From positions 237,255 through 301,254 of the forward strand of contig NZ_LMOG01000018.1 in assembly GCF_001423495.1 (NCBI RefSeq): a stretch of DNA of 64,000 nt, read 5' to 3'. This stretch comes from Xanthomonas sp. Leaf131. GTDB lineage: Bacteria > Pseudomonadota > Gammaproteobacteria > Xanthomonadales > Xanthomonadaceae. The notes under the pieces were generated by a model. It searched no databases and was not told the DNA's origin. It was given only the letters and a program-made list of their open reading frames with translations. Each line of letters opens with the position of its first letter. The stretch's first letter is position 1. Positions 33,776-43,311 of this stretch are shown in pieces. A program made the position numbers and the translations under genes.

Positions 33776-35446
33776 TCAAATCGGCGAATCAGGCAGCACC
33801 GAGTGGTAGGCAATGAAGGCGTCGTTGCACTGCAGTGGCGTGCCAGGCCCAGGCTTGCCTTGCAGTTGCACATCGTTGGGCACCGATTCCGACAGCTGAT
33901 CGAAGAAGCTCACCGGGCCGCCCTTGAAGGTGAAGTGCGTCGCGCCCGGATTGCTGGCCGGCCCGCCGAAATGCGGCTTTGCGAACGAGATCGGGCCACC
34001 TTCCAGCACCACGTTGTCCAGCGAAAGGGTGATCGGCAAGGTGGTGGTCGCATCGCGATAGCCATAGAAGCTCAGCTCGCCGCCGCCAAACGCCTTGGAC
34101 CCGAGCGAGTGCACGTTGGTCAATGCAATGCCGCTGAAATTCGGCAGCTTGCTGCGCACCGCTGCATTGGCATAGTTGGCATCGAACACCAGTGGCCTGG
34201 CAACACCGCGCATGCAGACGTTTTCGAAGCTGATGTCGTACACCTGTCCACCACGCGTGCCATCGGATTTGATGCGCAGGCCGTTGGCGGAATACGGGTC
34301 GGAGTTGGCGTCGTTGCTGTTGAAGCCATCGATGCTCAAGCCGCGCACGGCGATGTGGCGCATGCCCGAATCGGTTTCGCTGCCCAGCGAAAAACCGTGC
34401 GTGTAATAGAACTGGTTGTAGGCGAACAACATGTTCTCCGAAGCGATGCTACGTTTGCTGCTGGCATGCGCCTTGATCGCCACGCCGTCGTCGCCGGTGC
34501 CGATATACGAGTAGGCCAGCAACACCTTCTTGGACTGGCCAGGATCGAAGCCATCGGTGTTCTTGGCCGTTTCCGGAGTGAAGCAGGTCGCGTGCGGATT
34601 CACATCCGGCGTGCTGCCGGCCGGGCAGCGATAGCCAGGGCGCGAATAGACCAGGCTGGGCGCGAGAATCTTGATGCCCCATGCCGTCAGGCCGACCACG
34701 TTGTCGGTGGTGACGTGGAAATTGGGCGAGTTTTCCAGGGTGATGTCGTACAGCGTGAAGTCGGTGCTGTCGTCGATCTGCAGCAGGCGCGGCACATGCT
34801 GGCTCAGGCCCTTGGTGACGTTGAGATAGGCCAGATCCCACCAGCTGGCGGTGCCGGCGTTTGGCCCGGCGGTGAGCGTGCTGCCGCCGCGGCCATCGAT
34901 CTTGCCGGCACCCACAATCGCACTGCTGGCGGTATCGGCGACGTGGATCAGCGGGTTGCAGGATTTGGCCTTGTCGCTGGTGGCGGTGCCGCAGGTGCCC
35001 AGGCCATTGTCGTAGTCGCGCGGATTGCGCGAGCCGAACAAGGTGACACCGCGGTCGATCCACAGAGTAACTCCGCTCTTGATCGTCAGCGGGCCGCTCA
35101 ACAGGCCCGACTCGCCGGCATCGCCGGTGATCAGACGCACTGCGCTGCCGGCAGGGCAATCATCGATGGCCGCCTGCAAACGCGCGGTGTCGCGCTTGGA
35201 TTGCGCGGAATCGGTGTCGAGCGCATCCAGCGAGCCGCCCACCGGCACCAGCGCGGCCTTGAGCGTTGCGCAGACCTGCGTCGGTAGCGTGGGCTGCTGG
35301 ATCACGCCCCAGCTGGTGGAGATGCTGTGTGCGGTATCGGCCACGTCTGGTGTATGCGGCCGCGCGGCGCTGGCTTCGGTTGTCACCAAGCCAAATAACG
35401 CAAGCGTCAACGGCGCAAGCGCGGGAAAGGGGGAATGGGACTGCAT
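33776..35446 (-). CDS. Polygalacturonase, glycoside hydrolase family 28, secreted
   Basis: 556 residues. Signal peptide ends near EASA-AR. The GH28 active-site motifs are in order: NTDG (about 294), GTGDDGVAIK with the catalytic Asp pair (about 314-323), THGFSLGS (about 348, His) and GLRIKS (about 388). It hydrolyses pectate in plant cell walls. A candidate HrpX-dependent promoter lies about 200 bases upstream on the - strand. The neighbouring - strand gene is a pectinesterase, whose product this enzyme can cleave. The ATG at 35446 gives a clean signal peptide. Confidence 0.93.
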   Translation of the reverse strand: MQSHSPFPALAPLTLALFGLVTTEASAARPHTPDVADTAHSISTSWGVIQQPTLPTQVCATLKAALVPVGGSLDALDTDSAQSKRDTARLQAAIDDCPAGSAVRLITGDAGESGLLSGPLTIKSGVTLWIDRGVTLFGSRNPRDYDNGLGTCGTATSDKAKSCNPLIHVADTASSAIVGAGKIDGRGGSTLTAGPNAGTASWWDLAYLNVTKGLSQHVPRLLQIDDSTDFTLYDITLENSPNFHVTTDNVVGLTAWGIKILAPSLVYSRPGYRCPAGSTPDVNPHATCFTPETAKNTDGFDPGQSKKVLLAYSYIGTGDDGVAIKAHASSKRSIASENMLFAYNQFYYTHGFSLGSETDSGMRHIAVRGLSIDGFNSNDANSDPYSANGLRIKSDGTRGGQVYDISFENVCMRGVARPLVFDANYANAAVRSKLPNFSGIALTNVHSLGSKAFGGGELSFYGYRDATTTLPITLSLDNVVLEGGPISFAKPHFGGPASNPGATHFTFKGGPVSFFDQLSESVPNDVQLQGKPGPGTPLQCNDAFIAYHSVLPDSPI

Positions 35447-35604
35447 GGGGATGACTCCGAGAGTGGACTGCGAAAGACGCCGTCGATCAATCAAAGGCCC
35501 GTCGCCGGTGTGTTGCATTCGCATGACAGCGATTGCAAACATGCGCCGTTGGCGTGCCCAAAGTATCGATCGCTACATGGCGTGATCGAGAGCGATCGAC
35601 GACC

Positions 35605-35667
35605 AAGCGTGGCCTCTCATGCAAGCGCGCGATGTCGGAGGGGCGAATTCAGCGCCGCATTGCCGAA
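35605..35667 (-). promoter_or_regulatory. Candidate HrpX (PIP-box) promoter of the polygalacturonase gene
   Basis: On the - strand, TTCGG (35667-35663) and TTCGC (35647-35643) are separated by exactly 15 bases, and CACGCT, fitting the YANNNT -10 element, follows 31 bases later (about 35611-35606). The Xanthomonas plant-inducible promoter is TTCGB-N15-TTCGB with the -10 at 30-32 bases; the first half-site here is imperfect (TTCGG). It would place transcription start about 155 bases before the ATG. Confidence 0.5.
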
Positions 35668-35827
35668 GGCGACGCGGGGGGTGTCGCAATCGGTGCAGTG
35701 CAATGCCGCGTACGCGGCCTGTTGCAAGACATACGTTGCGCATGTGCCATGCAATGTGGCGGCTGCACTCGGCAATCGCGCAACGCGCACTGTTCCCAGC
35801 CGTGCACACCGACCATGTCGGCTGGCC

Positions 35828-35926
35828 CTTGCCCGCCAGCCGTCTTGGGACCTTCTGCGGCGTGAATGCCGCAGAAGAGCCTGCAAGGACGTACTTTCGG
35901 CGTGTCCCGCGATGGTGGGGGGCAAG
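35828..35926 (-). repeat. Palindromic repeat unit A5, reverse orientation and diverged
   Basis: Starts CTTGCCCGCCAGCC and ends CGTGTCCCGCGATGGTGG then GGCAAG, aligning with the reverse complement of unit A. The central palindrome is TGCGGCGTGAATGCCGCA. Confidence 0.78.
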
Positions 35927-36020
35927 GAGCGCTTCAGCGAATCAGCAGATCAACCGCTCTACAACATGGACTGCCGACAGGCGATGATGGCGGCGTTGAG
36001 CCGCGTGTTGACGCGATGAC

Positions 36021-37202
36021 TCAGTCCGCGCTGCCGGCACCGCTATTGCTGTATTCGTAAAAACGGTTCGGCGAATTGGCGCAATTGCTGCTGCAATACG
36101 GACGGCTGGCAGTGGATGCATTCCACGGTGCGGTCTTGCGGATATGGCTGCCCAGCGTTGAATTGCGCACAGTGACCTGCCCATTGGGCGAGGTGCCGTC
36201 GACGTAGGCACCCAGATCGCTGATGCCCTCGTCCCAGGCGCGCCCGAGGTAGGTGTTGTTGTCCGGCGAGCCGGAAATCGAAACGAAACTACTGTCGATC
36301 GCCAGAAAACCGTAGCTGCTGCCGGGGCGTGTGCTGGGCGCAAAGATATAGCCGCCGCGGCTGGTGCCAAGCCGCGCGCCGGTGGAGCGGATGGTGGAGT
36401 GATCGAACACTCCAATGCCCGAGCCGAAGATGAAATCGACATCGCCATCGATCGTGCTGCTCTTGAAATACGCGCGGATCACGTTGGCCGCGTTGGTGGC
36501 GCTGATCAACAAGGTATCCTGGTTGCCGGTCACCAGCACATCTTCGAAGCTGGCTTTATCGCCACGCACTGCCAGCGCGACGGCTGCCTGGTTGTTGTTG
36601 GCGTAGGTGCCTTCGACATAGTTGTTGTCTACGCGCAGATGGCGCGCCTGAAAATTGGCCGCGCGTACGGTCAGCGTCGCGCTGTTGGACGTGCCGACCG
36701 TGGTTGCCGATGCATTGCTGGCACAGGCGTGGCTGGCGGTGCCTGCCGGTTTGGGCGTGGGATTTGCGTTGTGGAAGCGGATGATGGTGTCTGCGGTATT
36801 CGCACCCAGGCCGAACACCGTCAGCGGCGGCGCGTTCGTCGGCACGCACACCAACTCGGTATAGGTGCCTGCCTTGACGCTGATGTAGCGGCGCGTGGTG
36901 CCGCCTGCAGCGACCGCTGCGTCGATCGCCGATTGCACGCTGCGATACCGCGTGGACCCATCGGCTGCCACTGCATAGTCGGCGCTGAGCAGTGCAACGC
37001 CTGCGGTGGGATTCCAGTTGTCGGTGACCGGTGCGCTGAGTGGCCCGGCTTTGGCCAACGCCTTGGCGATCGTCTGCGAGCTCGCTTCGCTGCTGGTGAG
37101 CTGTGGCCGGCTGGCCGTGCCGGTCAGTGCAGCGGCATCGACACTCACAAGGCTTAGGAGTGCAGTGGCGATGCAGGTCGTGCGTAGAGGCAATACGGAC
37201 AT
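36021..37202 (-). CDS. Pectinesterase (pectin methylesterase, CE8), secreted
   Basis: 393 residues. Signal peptide ends near VDA-AAL. A right-handed beta-helix enzyme that removes methyl esters from pectin. Family motifs: GNQDTLLI (about 227-234), GDVDFIFGSG with the catalytic Asp (about 248-257), and YLGRAWD with the Arg that binds galacturonate. Cys pairs near the C-terminus may form disulphides. Same strand as the polygalacturonase but 574 bases apart, with repeats between, so the two are probably separate transcripts. ATG at 37202 fits the signal peptide; the longer frame does not. Confidence 0.93.
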   Translation of the reverse strand: MSVLPLRTTCIATALLSLVSVDAAALTGTASRPQLTSSEASSQTIAKALAKAGPLSAPVTDNWNPTAGVALLSADYAVAADGSTRYRSVQSAIDAAVAAGGTTRRYISVKAGTYTELVCVPTNAPPLTVFGLGANTADTIIRFHNANPTPKPAGTASHACASNASATTVGTSNSATLTVRAANFQARHLRVDNNYVEGTYANNNQAAVALAVRGDKASFEDVLVTGNQDTLLISATNAANVIRAYFKSSTIDGDVDFIFGSGIGVFDHSTIRSTGARLGTSRGGYIFAPSTRPGSSYGFLAIDSSFVSISGSPDNNTYLGRAWDEGISDLGAYVDGTSPNGQVTVRNSTLGSHIRKTAPWNASTASRPYCSSNCANSPNRFYEYSNSGAGSAD

Positions 37203-37614
37203 GGAGTGGCGCTCTCTATATGAGGAACACGTGCGTATGCGGCGATACGCGTCAAATGCGGGCAGTACAGGCAGTGCAGCGAAAACCTGGCGCGTTACTG
37301 GAAAGCGATTGCCGATGGCCATCGGTGTAGCCGTGATGGAGCACCATGCGGGCGGCGAGGCGATGGTACTGCCGTGTTCGCTTTTTTCGCCTCGCGATGC
37401 GATGCAATGTTCAAGACCATCGGTGTCATCACGGTTTAGAACCTGATCGCGTCGCAAACCTGCATCGCGTGTTGCGATGCCGTATGAATGCCAACGCGTT
37501 TGCACAAGCATGGGATTGCACCGGGTGTTGCCAACAAGTGCAGACAACGGTGCGCGTCGTCACATGCTGTGGTCGGCAGGGCTTCCAGACTCAAGCACCC
37601 GCGTAGACCTACGC
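37203..37614. other. Gene-free divergent region between pectinesterase and stress-protein genes
   Basis: About 412 bases with promoters for both flanking genes. The only clear structure is a 7-base inverted repeat, GCATCGC/GCGATGC, at 37462-37480. No PIP-box with correct spacing was found for the pectinesterase. Confidence 0.5.
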
Positions 37615-38118
37615 ATGTCAGGAATCGAAATGGCAGATCCCAAAGAGTTGCAGGAAAAATTCTGGAAGTCGCTCAAGTCCGATCGCACCGTGATGCTGGG
37701 CCTGGATGGCGTGGAAGACGGTCATGCGCGTCCGATGACGGCGCAGATCGAAGGCGACAGCGGTGGCCCGATCTGGTTCTTTACCTCCAAGGACAATGCG
37801 CTGATTGCCAAGCTGGGGCAGGGCCGTCGCGTCATCGGCGCTTTTAGCAGCAAGGGGCATGATTTGTTCGCCAGCATCAGCGGCTCGCTGCACGAGGACA
37901 CCGATCCTGCGGTCATCGATCGCTTGTGGAACCCGCACGTTGCCGCGTGGTACGAAGGCGGCAAGGACGATCCGAAATTGGCGCTGCTGCGCCTGGAAGC
38001 GGACCATGCGCAGATCTGGCTCAATGGGTCCAGCCTGCTCGCTGGGATCAAAGTGTTGTTCGGTGTCGATCCGAAGACCGACTACCAGGACAAGGTGGCC
38101 GACGTCCCGCTGCGTTGA
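37615..38118 (+). CDS. General stress protein, pyridoxamine 5'-phosphate oxidase-like (FMN-binding)
   Basis: 167 residues. A split-barrel flavin-binding fold: the FWKSLKSDRTVMLGLDG start, PMTAQIEG...GGPIWFFTSKDN core (flavin phosphate contact region) and GSLHEDTDPAVIDRLWNPHVAAWYEGG typify the PNPOx-like general stress protein family. A Xanthomonas general stress protein of this kind was shown structurally to bind FMN/FAD and was linked to the citrus canker interaction. The ATG at 37615 adds five residues before MADPKELQ (ATG 37630); either may be used. Monocistronic. Confidence 0.85.
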   Translation: MSGIEMADPKELQEKFWKSLKSDRTVMLGLDGVEDGHARPMTAQIEGDSGGPIWFFTSKDNALIAKLGQGRRVIGAFSSKGHDLFASISGSLHEDTDPAVIDRLWNPHVAAWYEGGKDDPKLALLRLEADHAQIWLNGSSLLAGIKVLFGVDPKTDYQDKVADVPLR

Positions 38119-38363
38119 GATTCTGTTGGCGCATGCGTGGCCACTAAAGGTCACGCATGCGCACCTTTTAAGCATTTACTTGAGCAATTGCACGCTACGC
38201 AGGGTTGGTGCGTGGCGGAGCAGTCGACATGTTTGTCTGCGCAAGTGCTTCCTCCGCCGCTGGAAGGTGCGGCGCTTCACCATGCCAGAACGCGCCGCGG
38301 CGCAATGATTGGTGCTACTCGCTCAGTGCGCCTGTGCAATGCGTGTCCACCAGGAGAAGCAAG

Positions 38364-38654
38364 ATGCAACAGATCGAAATTGGCCAGATGGTGTTTCTGC
38401 GCGACGGCGAAGTCGGCGTCGGTGCAGTGCGCGACATTCTCAACGACGGTGCCGAACTCGTCATCAATATCGAAAACGGTGGCGATTTCGTGCTGCCTAG
38501 AGCGGTAGTGCGCGATGTGCATTCCGGCAAGGTGATGCTGGACGTCGACCAGTTGCCTGAGGAAGTGCGTAATGCGCTGCGCCACCCGCACGACAATGAA
38601 TTACGAACCAGTACGTATGCCGCAAGCAATCCGCAGGACGGCGCGCTCAGGTAA
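38364..38654 (+). CDS. Small conserved-type protein of unknown function
   Basis: 96 residues, not assigned to a family. The core (GQMVFLRDGEVGVGAVRDILNDG...VLPRAVVRDVHSGKVMLDVDQLPEEVRNALR) has the beta-strand pattern of PRC-barrel/DUF2171-like domains, but the match is weak. AGGAGA 7 bases before the ATG supports translation. A 245-base gene-free stretch lies upstream, with nothing recognised in it. Confidence 0.6.
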   Translation: MQQIEIGQMVFLRDGEVGVGAVRDILNDGAELVINIENGGDFVLPRAVVRDVHSGKVMLDVDQLPEEVRNALRHPHDNELRTSTYAASNPQDGALR

Positions 38655-38836
38655 GTGGTTGGGCTAGCAGAAGGATGATCCAGAGATCCGCAGCCGTCTT
38701 GCGTTTTGCCTGGTTGTCTATCGTTGGCCGGATCCGTCTGTCGCTAAAAAACCGCCCATACGGCATAGTGACTTTCGGGTCGTGCCAGCAGCTTGCCCAT
38801 CGCTTACTGTCGCATCTCGAACAGTGGGATCGGACG

Positions 38837-39616
38837 ATGAGACTCGGCAAGCTGGCAATCGTTCTATCGATTCTTGTTGGGTTCGATGCAGTCGGTGCGA
38901 CCGTTCAACAAGACGAAGCCCAGATTCTGCAAGCCGACGCAGCATTCTGGAAGGCCTATAACGCCTGCGATATGAAGGCCATTGCGGATGGTCTTACCGC
39001 AGATGTCGAGTTCTATCATGACAAGACCGGGCTCACGACCTCACGCGAAGCGGTAGTGGATTCGTTGCGCAACGGACCCTGCGCCAACAAGACCTTGCGT
39101 CTTCGACGCGAGGCGCTGAGCGACAGCATCGAGTTCCATCCGCTCAAGGGCGGTTACGCGATGCTATCGGGCCGTCACCGCTTCTATGTGCAGGAACCTC
39201 ACATAGCAGAGCGATTGGATGGGCAAGCGGACTTCACCACGGTCTGGAAGTTTGCCGATGGGCGCTGGCGCATGCATCGCGTGCTCAGTTATACGCACGG
39301 TCCCGTGCCCTACACGCCGCCACCAAGAACGACAACACTCCCGGCTGTTGTGCTGGAGCGTTACGCGGGCCGCTATCGCTCGCCTCGCATCGGTACCATC
39401 CAGGTCGCGGTCGCAGGCGACCATCTGCTACTCACGGCAGGCAGTTTTGTCGCCACGCTCTATCCGCAATCCACCACGCGTTTCTTCGCCATGGAGCGCG
39501 ATCTGCGTTTCGATTTCGAGGGCGGCGACAACGCACTCCCCAAATCGCTGGCCGTTTACGAAAACGGCGTTGTCAGCGAACGTGCCGTACGCGAAGGCGT
39601 TACTGCGCGCGAGTAA
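38837..39616 (+). CDS. Exported protein with NTF2-like (DUF4440) domain
   Basis: 259 residues. Signal peptide (LAIVLSILVGFDAVGA). The NTF2-like region (about 24-140) starts with DEAQILQADAAFWKAYNACDMKAIADGLTADVEFYHDKTG, the usual DUF4440 opening, and ends WKFADGRWRMHRVLSYTH. A second C-terminal domain (about 160-255) has a repeated beta pattern of unknown type. DUF4440 domains bind small ligands or act as isomerase-like scaffolds; no catalytic site is evident. Converges on eutC. Confidence 0.7.
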   Translation: MRLGKLAIVLSILVGFDAVGATVQQDEAQILQADAAFWKAYNACDMKAIADGLTADVEFYHDKTGLTTSREAVVDSLRNGPCANKTLRLRREALSDSIEFHPLKGGYAMLSGRHRFYVQEPHIAERLDGQADFTTVWKFADGRWRMHRVLSYTHGPVPYTPPPRTTTLPAVVLERYAGRYRSPRIGTIQVAVAGDHLLLTAGSFVATLYPQSTTRFFAMERDLRFDFEGGDNALPKSLAVYENGVVSERAVREGVTARE

Positions 39617-39707
39617 CGAGCAAAGACATGTTTCACCGGCTGCGTTCGAAAGCAATCAAGTACACAAATCGATGCAGCGGCGCCGCCATAGCGCACAGGT
39701 CGTTGGT

Positions 39708-40553
39708 TTAGCTGCCCGCAACGTCCGGCAATAGACCATCCGGCAATAAAAACGTACGCGGCGCGGCATCGGGCGGGCCCGCAGAAGGCAGTGCCGGTTG
39801 CTCGGCTTCGTCCTTGAGTTGCACACCGGATAACTTGCGTCGGAATGCCTCGCGCAACAGGTACGCAAGTTTGTGCGTCGCTTCGGCGTAACTCAGCCCT
39901 TCGGCGCGGATATTGGAGATGCAATTGCGCGCCGCGTCGGTCAAGCCGACCCGCGGTGTGTAAGTCAGGTACAGGCCCAGGCTGTCGGGCGAGCTCAAGC
40001 CTGGCCGCTCGCCGATCAACACGATCACTGCGCGGGCCTTGAGCAATTCGCCGACCTCATCCCCAATGGCCACACGCCCTTGCGCGATCAGTACCACCGG
40101 TGCCAACGACCAGCCTTCGTGTGCGGCCAGGCGATCGATATGCTCCAGCATCTGCGGAGCATTGCGGTGCACGGCCAGTGCGGAGAGCCCATCGGCGATC
40201 ACGATCGCCAGGTCGTGTCCGCCGCCATGCACGGCGGTCAGGCCACGCAGTTGCGTGGCAGCATCCTCGGCCAGACGACGGCCCAGGTCCGGGCGTTGCA
40301 GATAGATATGCCGGTCTGCCGCCGCGCTGTGCAGCAGCATGCTGGTACGCCCGCGCTGTTCCAGCTCGGCCTGCAGCGGCGCTGGATCGAACGCCAGATG
40401 CACCGCATCGCGTGCCTGTGCATGCGCCAGCTGGAAGTCCAGATGCGCCCCTGTTGGCAGGCTGGTGCCGACGCGCCCCAACGCGATTCGCGCCGGCGTG
40501 AGGTGACGCAACTGTGCCCAGGCATCGCGCGGTGGTGCGGTGGGGCTGCTCAT
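39708..40553 (-). CDS. eutC: Ethanolamine ammonia-lyase, small subunit
   Basis: 281 residues. With EutB it forms the adenosylcobalamin-dependent lyase that splits ethanolamine into acetaldehyde and ammonia. Conserved blocks: [47 protein letters not shown]-like (here [13 protein letters not shown]), and [35 protein letters not shown], where cobalamin is held. The start overlaps the eutB stop (ATGA), so the subunits are translationally coupled. Confidence 0.95.
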   Translation of the reverse strand: MSSPTAPPRDAWAQLRHLTPARIALGRVGTSLPTGAHLDFQLAHAQARDAVHLAFDPAPLQAELEQRGRTSMLLHSAAADRHIYLQRPDLGRRLAEDAATQLRGLTAVHGGGHDLAIVIADGLSALAVHRNAPQMLEHIDRLAAHEGWSLAPVVLIAQGRVAIGDEVGELLKARAVIVLIGERPGLSSPDSLGLYLTYTPRVGLTDAARNCISNIRAEGLSYAEATHKLAYLLREAFRRKLSGVQLKDEAEQPALPSAGPPDAAPRTFLLPDGLLPDVAGS

Positions 40554-41959
40554 GGCGCTGCGCTGGTATTCAATTGCGCCAGCGCACGCCGGAACGGTGC
40601 CGGCACCTCGCTCCCGAGTTCGAAGCGGCCATCGCGCAGGCGCAGAATGCCTTGCTGCTCCAGCCATTGCTCGAACTCCGGCGCCGCACGCAAGCCGAGT
40701 GCCTGGCGCGCATACAGCGCATCGTGAAACGAGGTGGTCTGATAATTGAGCATCACATCATCGGAGCCAGGGATGCCCATGATGAAGTTGATGCCGGCGG
40801 TGCCGAGCAGGGTCAGCAGCACGTCCATGTCGTCCTGATCGGCTTCGGCATGGTTGGTGTAGCAGATGTCGCAGCCCATCGGCACGCCAAGCAACTTGCC
40901 GCAGAAATGATCCTCCAGCCCGGCGCGGATGATCTGCTTGCCATCGTAGAGATACTCCGGGCCGATAAACCCCACCACGGTATTCACCAGCAATGGCTTG
41001 AACTGCCGCGCCACGGCGTACGCGCGCACCTCGCAGGTCTGTTGATCGACACCATGATGCGCATTGGCCGACAACGCGCTGCCCTGGCCGGTTTCGAAAT
41101 ACATCACGTTGTCGCCGGCAGTGCCGCGGCGCAATGATAGACCCGCCTCGTAGCCTTCCTGCAGTAGCGCAAGATTGATGCCGAAGCTGGTATTGGCCGC
41201 TTCGGTGCCGGCGATGGACTGGAACACCAGATCCACCGGCACACCGCGGCCGATCGCCTCGATGGTGGTGGTGATATGCGCCAGCACGCAGGACTGCGTG
41301 GGAATCTGGTAGCCGCTGATCACCGCATCGAGCATGCGCAACAACGCGGTGGTGGCGGCCAGGCTGTCGCTGGCCGGATTGATGCCGATCACCGCATCGC
41401 CATTGCCGTACAGCAAGCCGTCGAGCACGCTGGCGGCAATGCCGGTGGCATCGTCGGTGGGGTGGTTGGGTTGCAGCCGCGTTGACAGCCGCCCACGCAA
41501 GCCCAGCGTGTTGCGAAAGCGCGTGACCACGCGCGTTTTCTGCGCGACCAGAATCAGATCCTGCACCCGCATCAGCTTGGATACCGCCGCCACCATCTCC
41601 GGTGTCAGTCCGGGCGCCAGTGCGGCCAATGCGGCTTCGTCGGCCTGCGCACTCAACAACCAATCGCGAAAGCCGCCGACGGTGAGATGCGCGACCGCAG
41701 CGAACGCCGTTGCATCGTGTTGGTCGACGATCAAACGGGTAACTTCGTCCGCTTCGTACGGCACCACCGCTTCATCCAGAAAATGGCGCAGCGGCAGATC
41801 CGCCAACGCCATCTGCGCAGCGACGCGTTGCAGACCGGAGTCGGCGGCCAGCCCGGCCAGTTGATCGCCCGAGCGTGCCGGCGTGGCCTTGGCCAGCAAC
41901 GTTTTGAGATCGGCAAACTGGAAGCGCTCGCCGCCTGCGGTGAAGGCGAACCCACTCAT
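40550..41959 (-). CDS. eutB: Ethanolamine ammonia-lyase, large subunit
   Basis: 469 residues. The TIM-barrel catalytic subunit. Recognised by [18 protein letters not shown], the CVLAHITTT segment, [45 protein letters not shown] and [20 protein letters not shown]. It lies between eat and eutC with 4-base overlaps at both ends. No eutA reactivase and no microcompartment shell genes are nearby, so this is the minimal, shell-free ethanolamine system. Confidence 0.96.
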   Translation of the reverse strand: MSGFAFTAGGERFQFADLKTLLAKATPARSGDQLAGLAADSGLQRVAAQMALADLPLRHFLDEAVVPYEADEVTRLIVDQHDATAFAAVAHLTVGGFRDWLLSAQADEAALAALAPGLTPEMVAAVSKLMRVQDLILVAQKTRVVTRFRNTLGLRGRLSTRLQPNHPTDDATGIAASVLDGLLYGNGDAVIGINPASDSLAATTALLRMLDAVISGYQIPTQSCVLAHITTTIEAIGRGVPVDLVFQSIAGTEAANTSFGINLALLQEGYEAGLSLRRGTAGDNVMYFETGQGSALSANAHHGVDQQTCEVRAYAVARQFKPLLVNTVVGFIGPEYLYDGKQIIRAGLEDHFCGKLLGVPMGCDICYTNHAEADQDDMDVLLTLLGTAGINFIMGIPGSDDVMLNYQTTSFHDALYARQALGLRAAPEFEQWLEQQGILRLRDGRFELGSEVPAPFRRALAQLNTSAAP

Positions 41960-43311
41960 CTGACAGTGCTCGCAGGCGTGTGTTGGCCGCGCAAGCTCAG
42001 CACGCAACACACCGCACCAAACAGCAGCAGGCCTACAAAGATCAGCGCTACGATCGGGTTGAACCACACCATCGCCACCAGGCACACCAGCGCCAGCAGC
42101 AGCGCTATCGCCGGCACCACCGGATAACCCGGCGCGCGAAAGCTGCGTTCCAGCCCGGGTTCGGCGCGGCGCAGTTTGAACAGGCTGAGCATGCTCATCA
42201 CATACATCACGATCGCGCCGAACACCGACATGGTGATCATCGCCGCAGTCAGCGACATGCCCTGGATCTTGACCACACCATCGCTGCAGATCGCCGCGAT
42301 GCCGATCGCGCCACCGGCAAGGATTGCGCGATGCGGTGTGCGAAAGCGCGACAGTTTGGCCAGCCCATGCGGCAGGAAGCCGGCGCGCGCCAAGGCGAAG
42401 AACTGCCGCGAATAGCCCAGGATGATGCCGTGGAAACTGGCCACCAGACCGAACAGGCCGATCCATACCAGCATGTGCAGCCAGGTCGAGCTATTGCCGA
42501 CCACCGCTTTCATCGCCTGCGGCAACGGGTCGTTGATGTTGGACAGCTGGCGCCAGTCGCCGACGCCGCCGGCGAACACCATCGTTCCCAGCGCCAGGAC
42601 CACCAGCGTGAGGATGCCGGCAATGTAGGCACGTGGAATCGTGCGCTTGGGGTCCTTGGCTTCTTCGGCCGCCATCGCCGCGCCCTCGATCGCCAGAAAG
42701 AACCAGATCGCGAACGGGATCGCGGCAAAGATGCCGGAGATCGCCGCCGGGCCGAAGTCGTTGCTGCCGGCCCAACCGTTGGCGGCAAAGCGCGCCACGC
42801 TGAAACCCGGCGCCACCACGCCCATGAATACCAGCAGTTCGATCACCGCCAGCAAGGTCACCACCAACTCGAAGGTGGCCGCGATCGCCACGCCGACGAT
42901 GTTCAAGCTCATGAAGAGTGCATACGCCCCGATCGCGGCAACGCGCGGATCCAGAGTCGGAAACTGCACGTTGAGATAGGCGCCAATCGCCATCGCAATG
43001 GCCGGCGGTGCAAACACGAATTCGATCAACGTGGCCAGGCCCGCCAGCATGCCGCCGTAGGTGCCGAACGCGCGCAGGCTGTAGGCGAACGGTCCGCCCG
43101 CATTGGGAATCGCCGTGGTCAGCTCGGTAAAACTGAAAATGAAACAGGTGTACATCACTGCGACCAGCACCGTGGTCACCAGAAATCCCAAGGTGCCGGC
43201 GGTGCCCCAACCGTAGCTCCACCCGAAATATTCGCCGGAAATCACCAATCCCACCGCGATTCCCCACAGTTGCCAGGTTCCCAGTGTGGGTTTGAGTTGC
43301 TCGTTGCGCAT
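41956..43311 (-). CDS. eat: Ethanolamine permease (APC family)
   Basis: 451 residues with about 12 predicted membrane segments. The opening LGTWQLWGIAVGLVISGEYFGWSYGWG and the AMAIGAYLNVQFP and IWFFLAIEGAAMAAEEAKDP segments are those of the EAT family of amino-acid/polyamine/organocation transporters. It precedes eutB with overlapping stop/start codons and imports the lyase substrate. GGAG at 43321-43324 is 9 bases from ATG 43311, so this start is preferred over ATG 43320. Confidence 0.93.
   Translation of the reverse strand: MRNEQLKPTLGTWQLWGIAVGLVISGEYFGWSYGWGTAGTLGFLVTTVLVAVMYTCFIFSFTELTTAIPNAGGPFAYSLRAFGTYGGMLAGLATLIEFVFAPPAIAMAIGAYLNVQFPTLDPRVAAIGAYALFMSLNIVGVAIAATFELVVTLLAVIELLVFMGVVAPGFSVARFAANGWAGSNDFGPAAISGIFAAIPFAIWFFLAIEGAAMAAEEAKDPKRTIPRAYIAGILTLVVLALGTMVFAGGVGDWRQLSNINDPLPQAMKAVVGNSSTWLHMLVWIGLFGLVASFHGIILGYSRQFFALARAGFLPHGLAKLSRFRTPHRAILAGGAIGIAAICSDGVVKIQGMSLTAAMITMSVFGAIVMYVMSMLSLFKLRRAEPGLERSFRAPGYPVVPAIALLLALVCLVAMVWFNPIVALIFVGLLLFGAVCCVLSLRGQHTPASTVR

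Larger units (their letters stand above)
35447..36020. other. Gene-free interval between polygalacturonase and pectinesterase
   Basis: About 574 bases. It contains a PIP-box-like promoter candidate for the polygalacturonase (35605-35667) and a reversed A-type repeat (35828-35926). Frames on either strand have no family support. Confidence 0.7.

Noticed and set aside
33740-35287. 515-codon + strand frame opposite the polygalacturonase
   Set aside because: The - strand product has all GH28 motifs and a signal peptide; the + product has none.
35505-35530. Clp/CRP-like site upstream of polygalacturonase
   Set aside because: TGTGT...CATGACA is too degenerate compared with TGTGA-N6-TCACA.
35435-36019. 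194-codon + strand frame between the pectinase genes
   Set aside because: Runs through the polygalacturonase start, promoter region and a repeat; no motif and no ribosome site.
37387-37400. TTCGC-containing PIP-box for the pectinesterase or stress gene
   Set aside because: The two TTCGC copies are only 4 bases apart; no N15 spacing.
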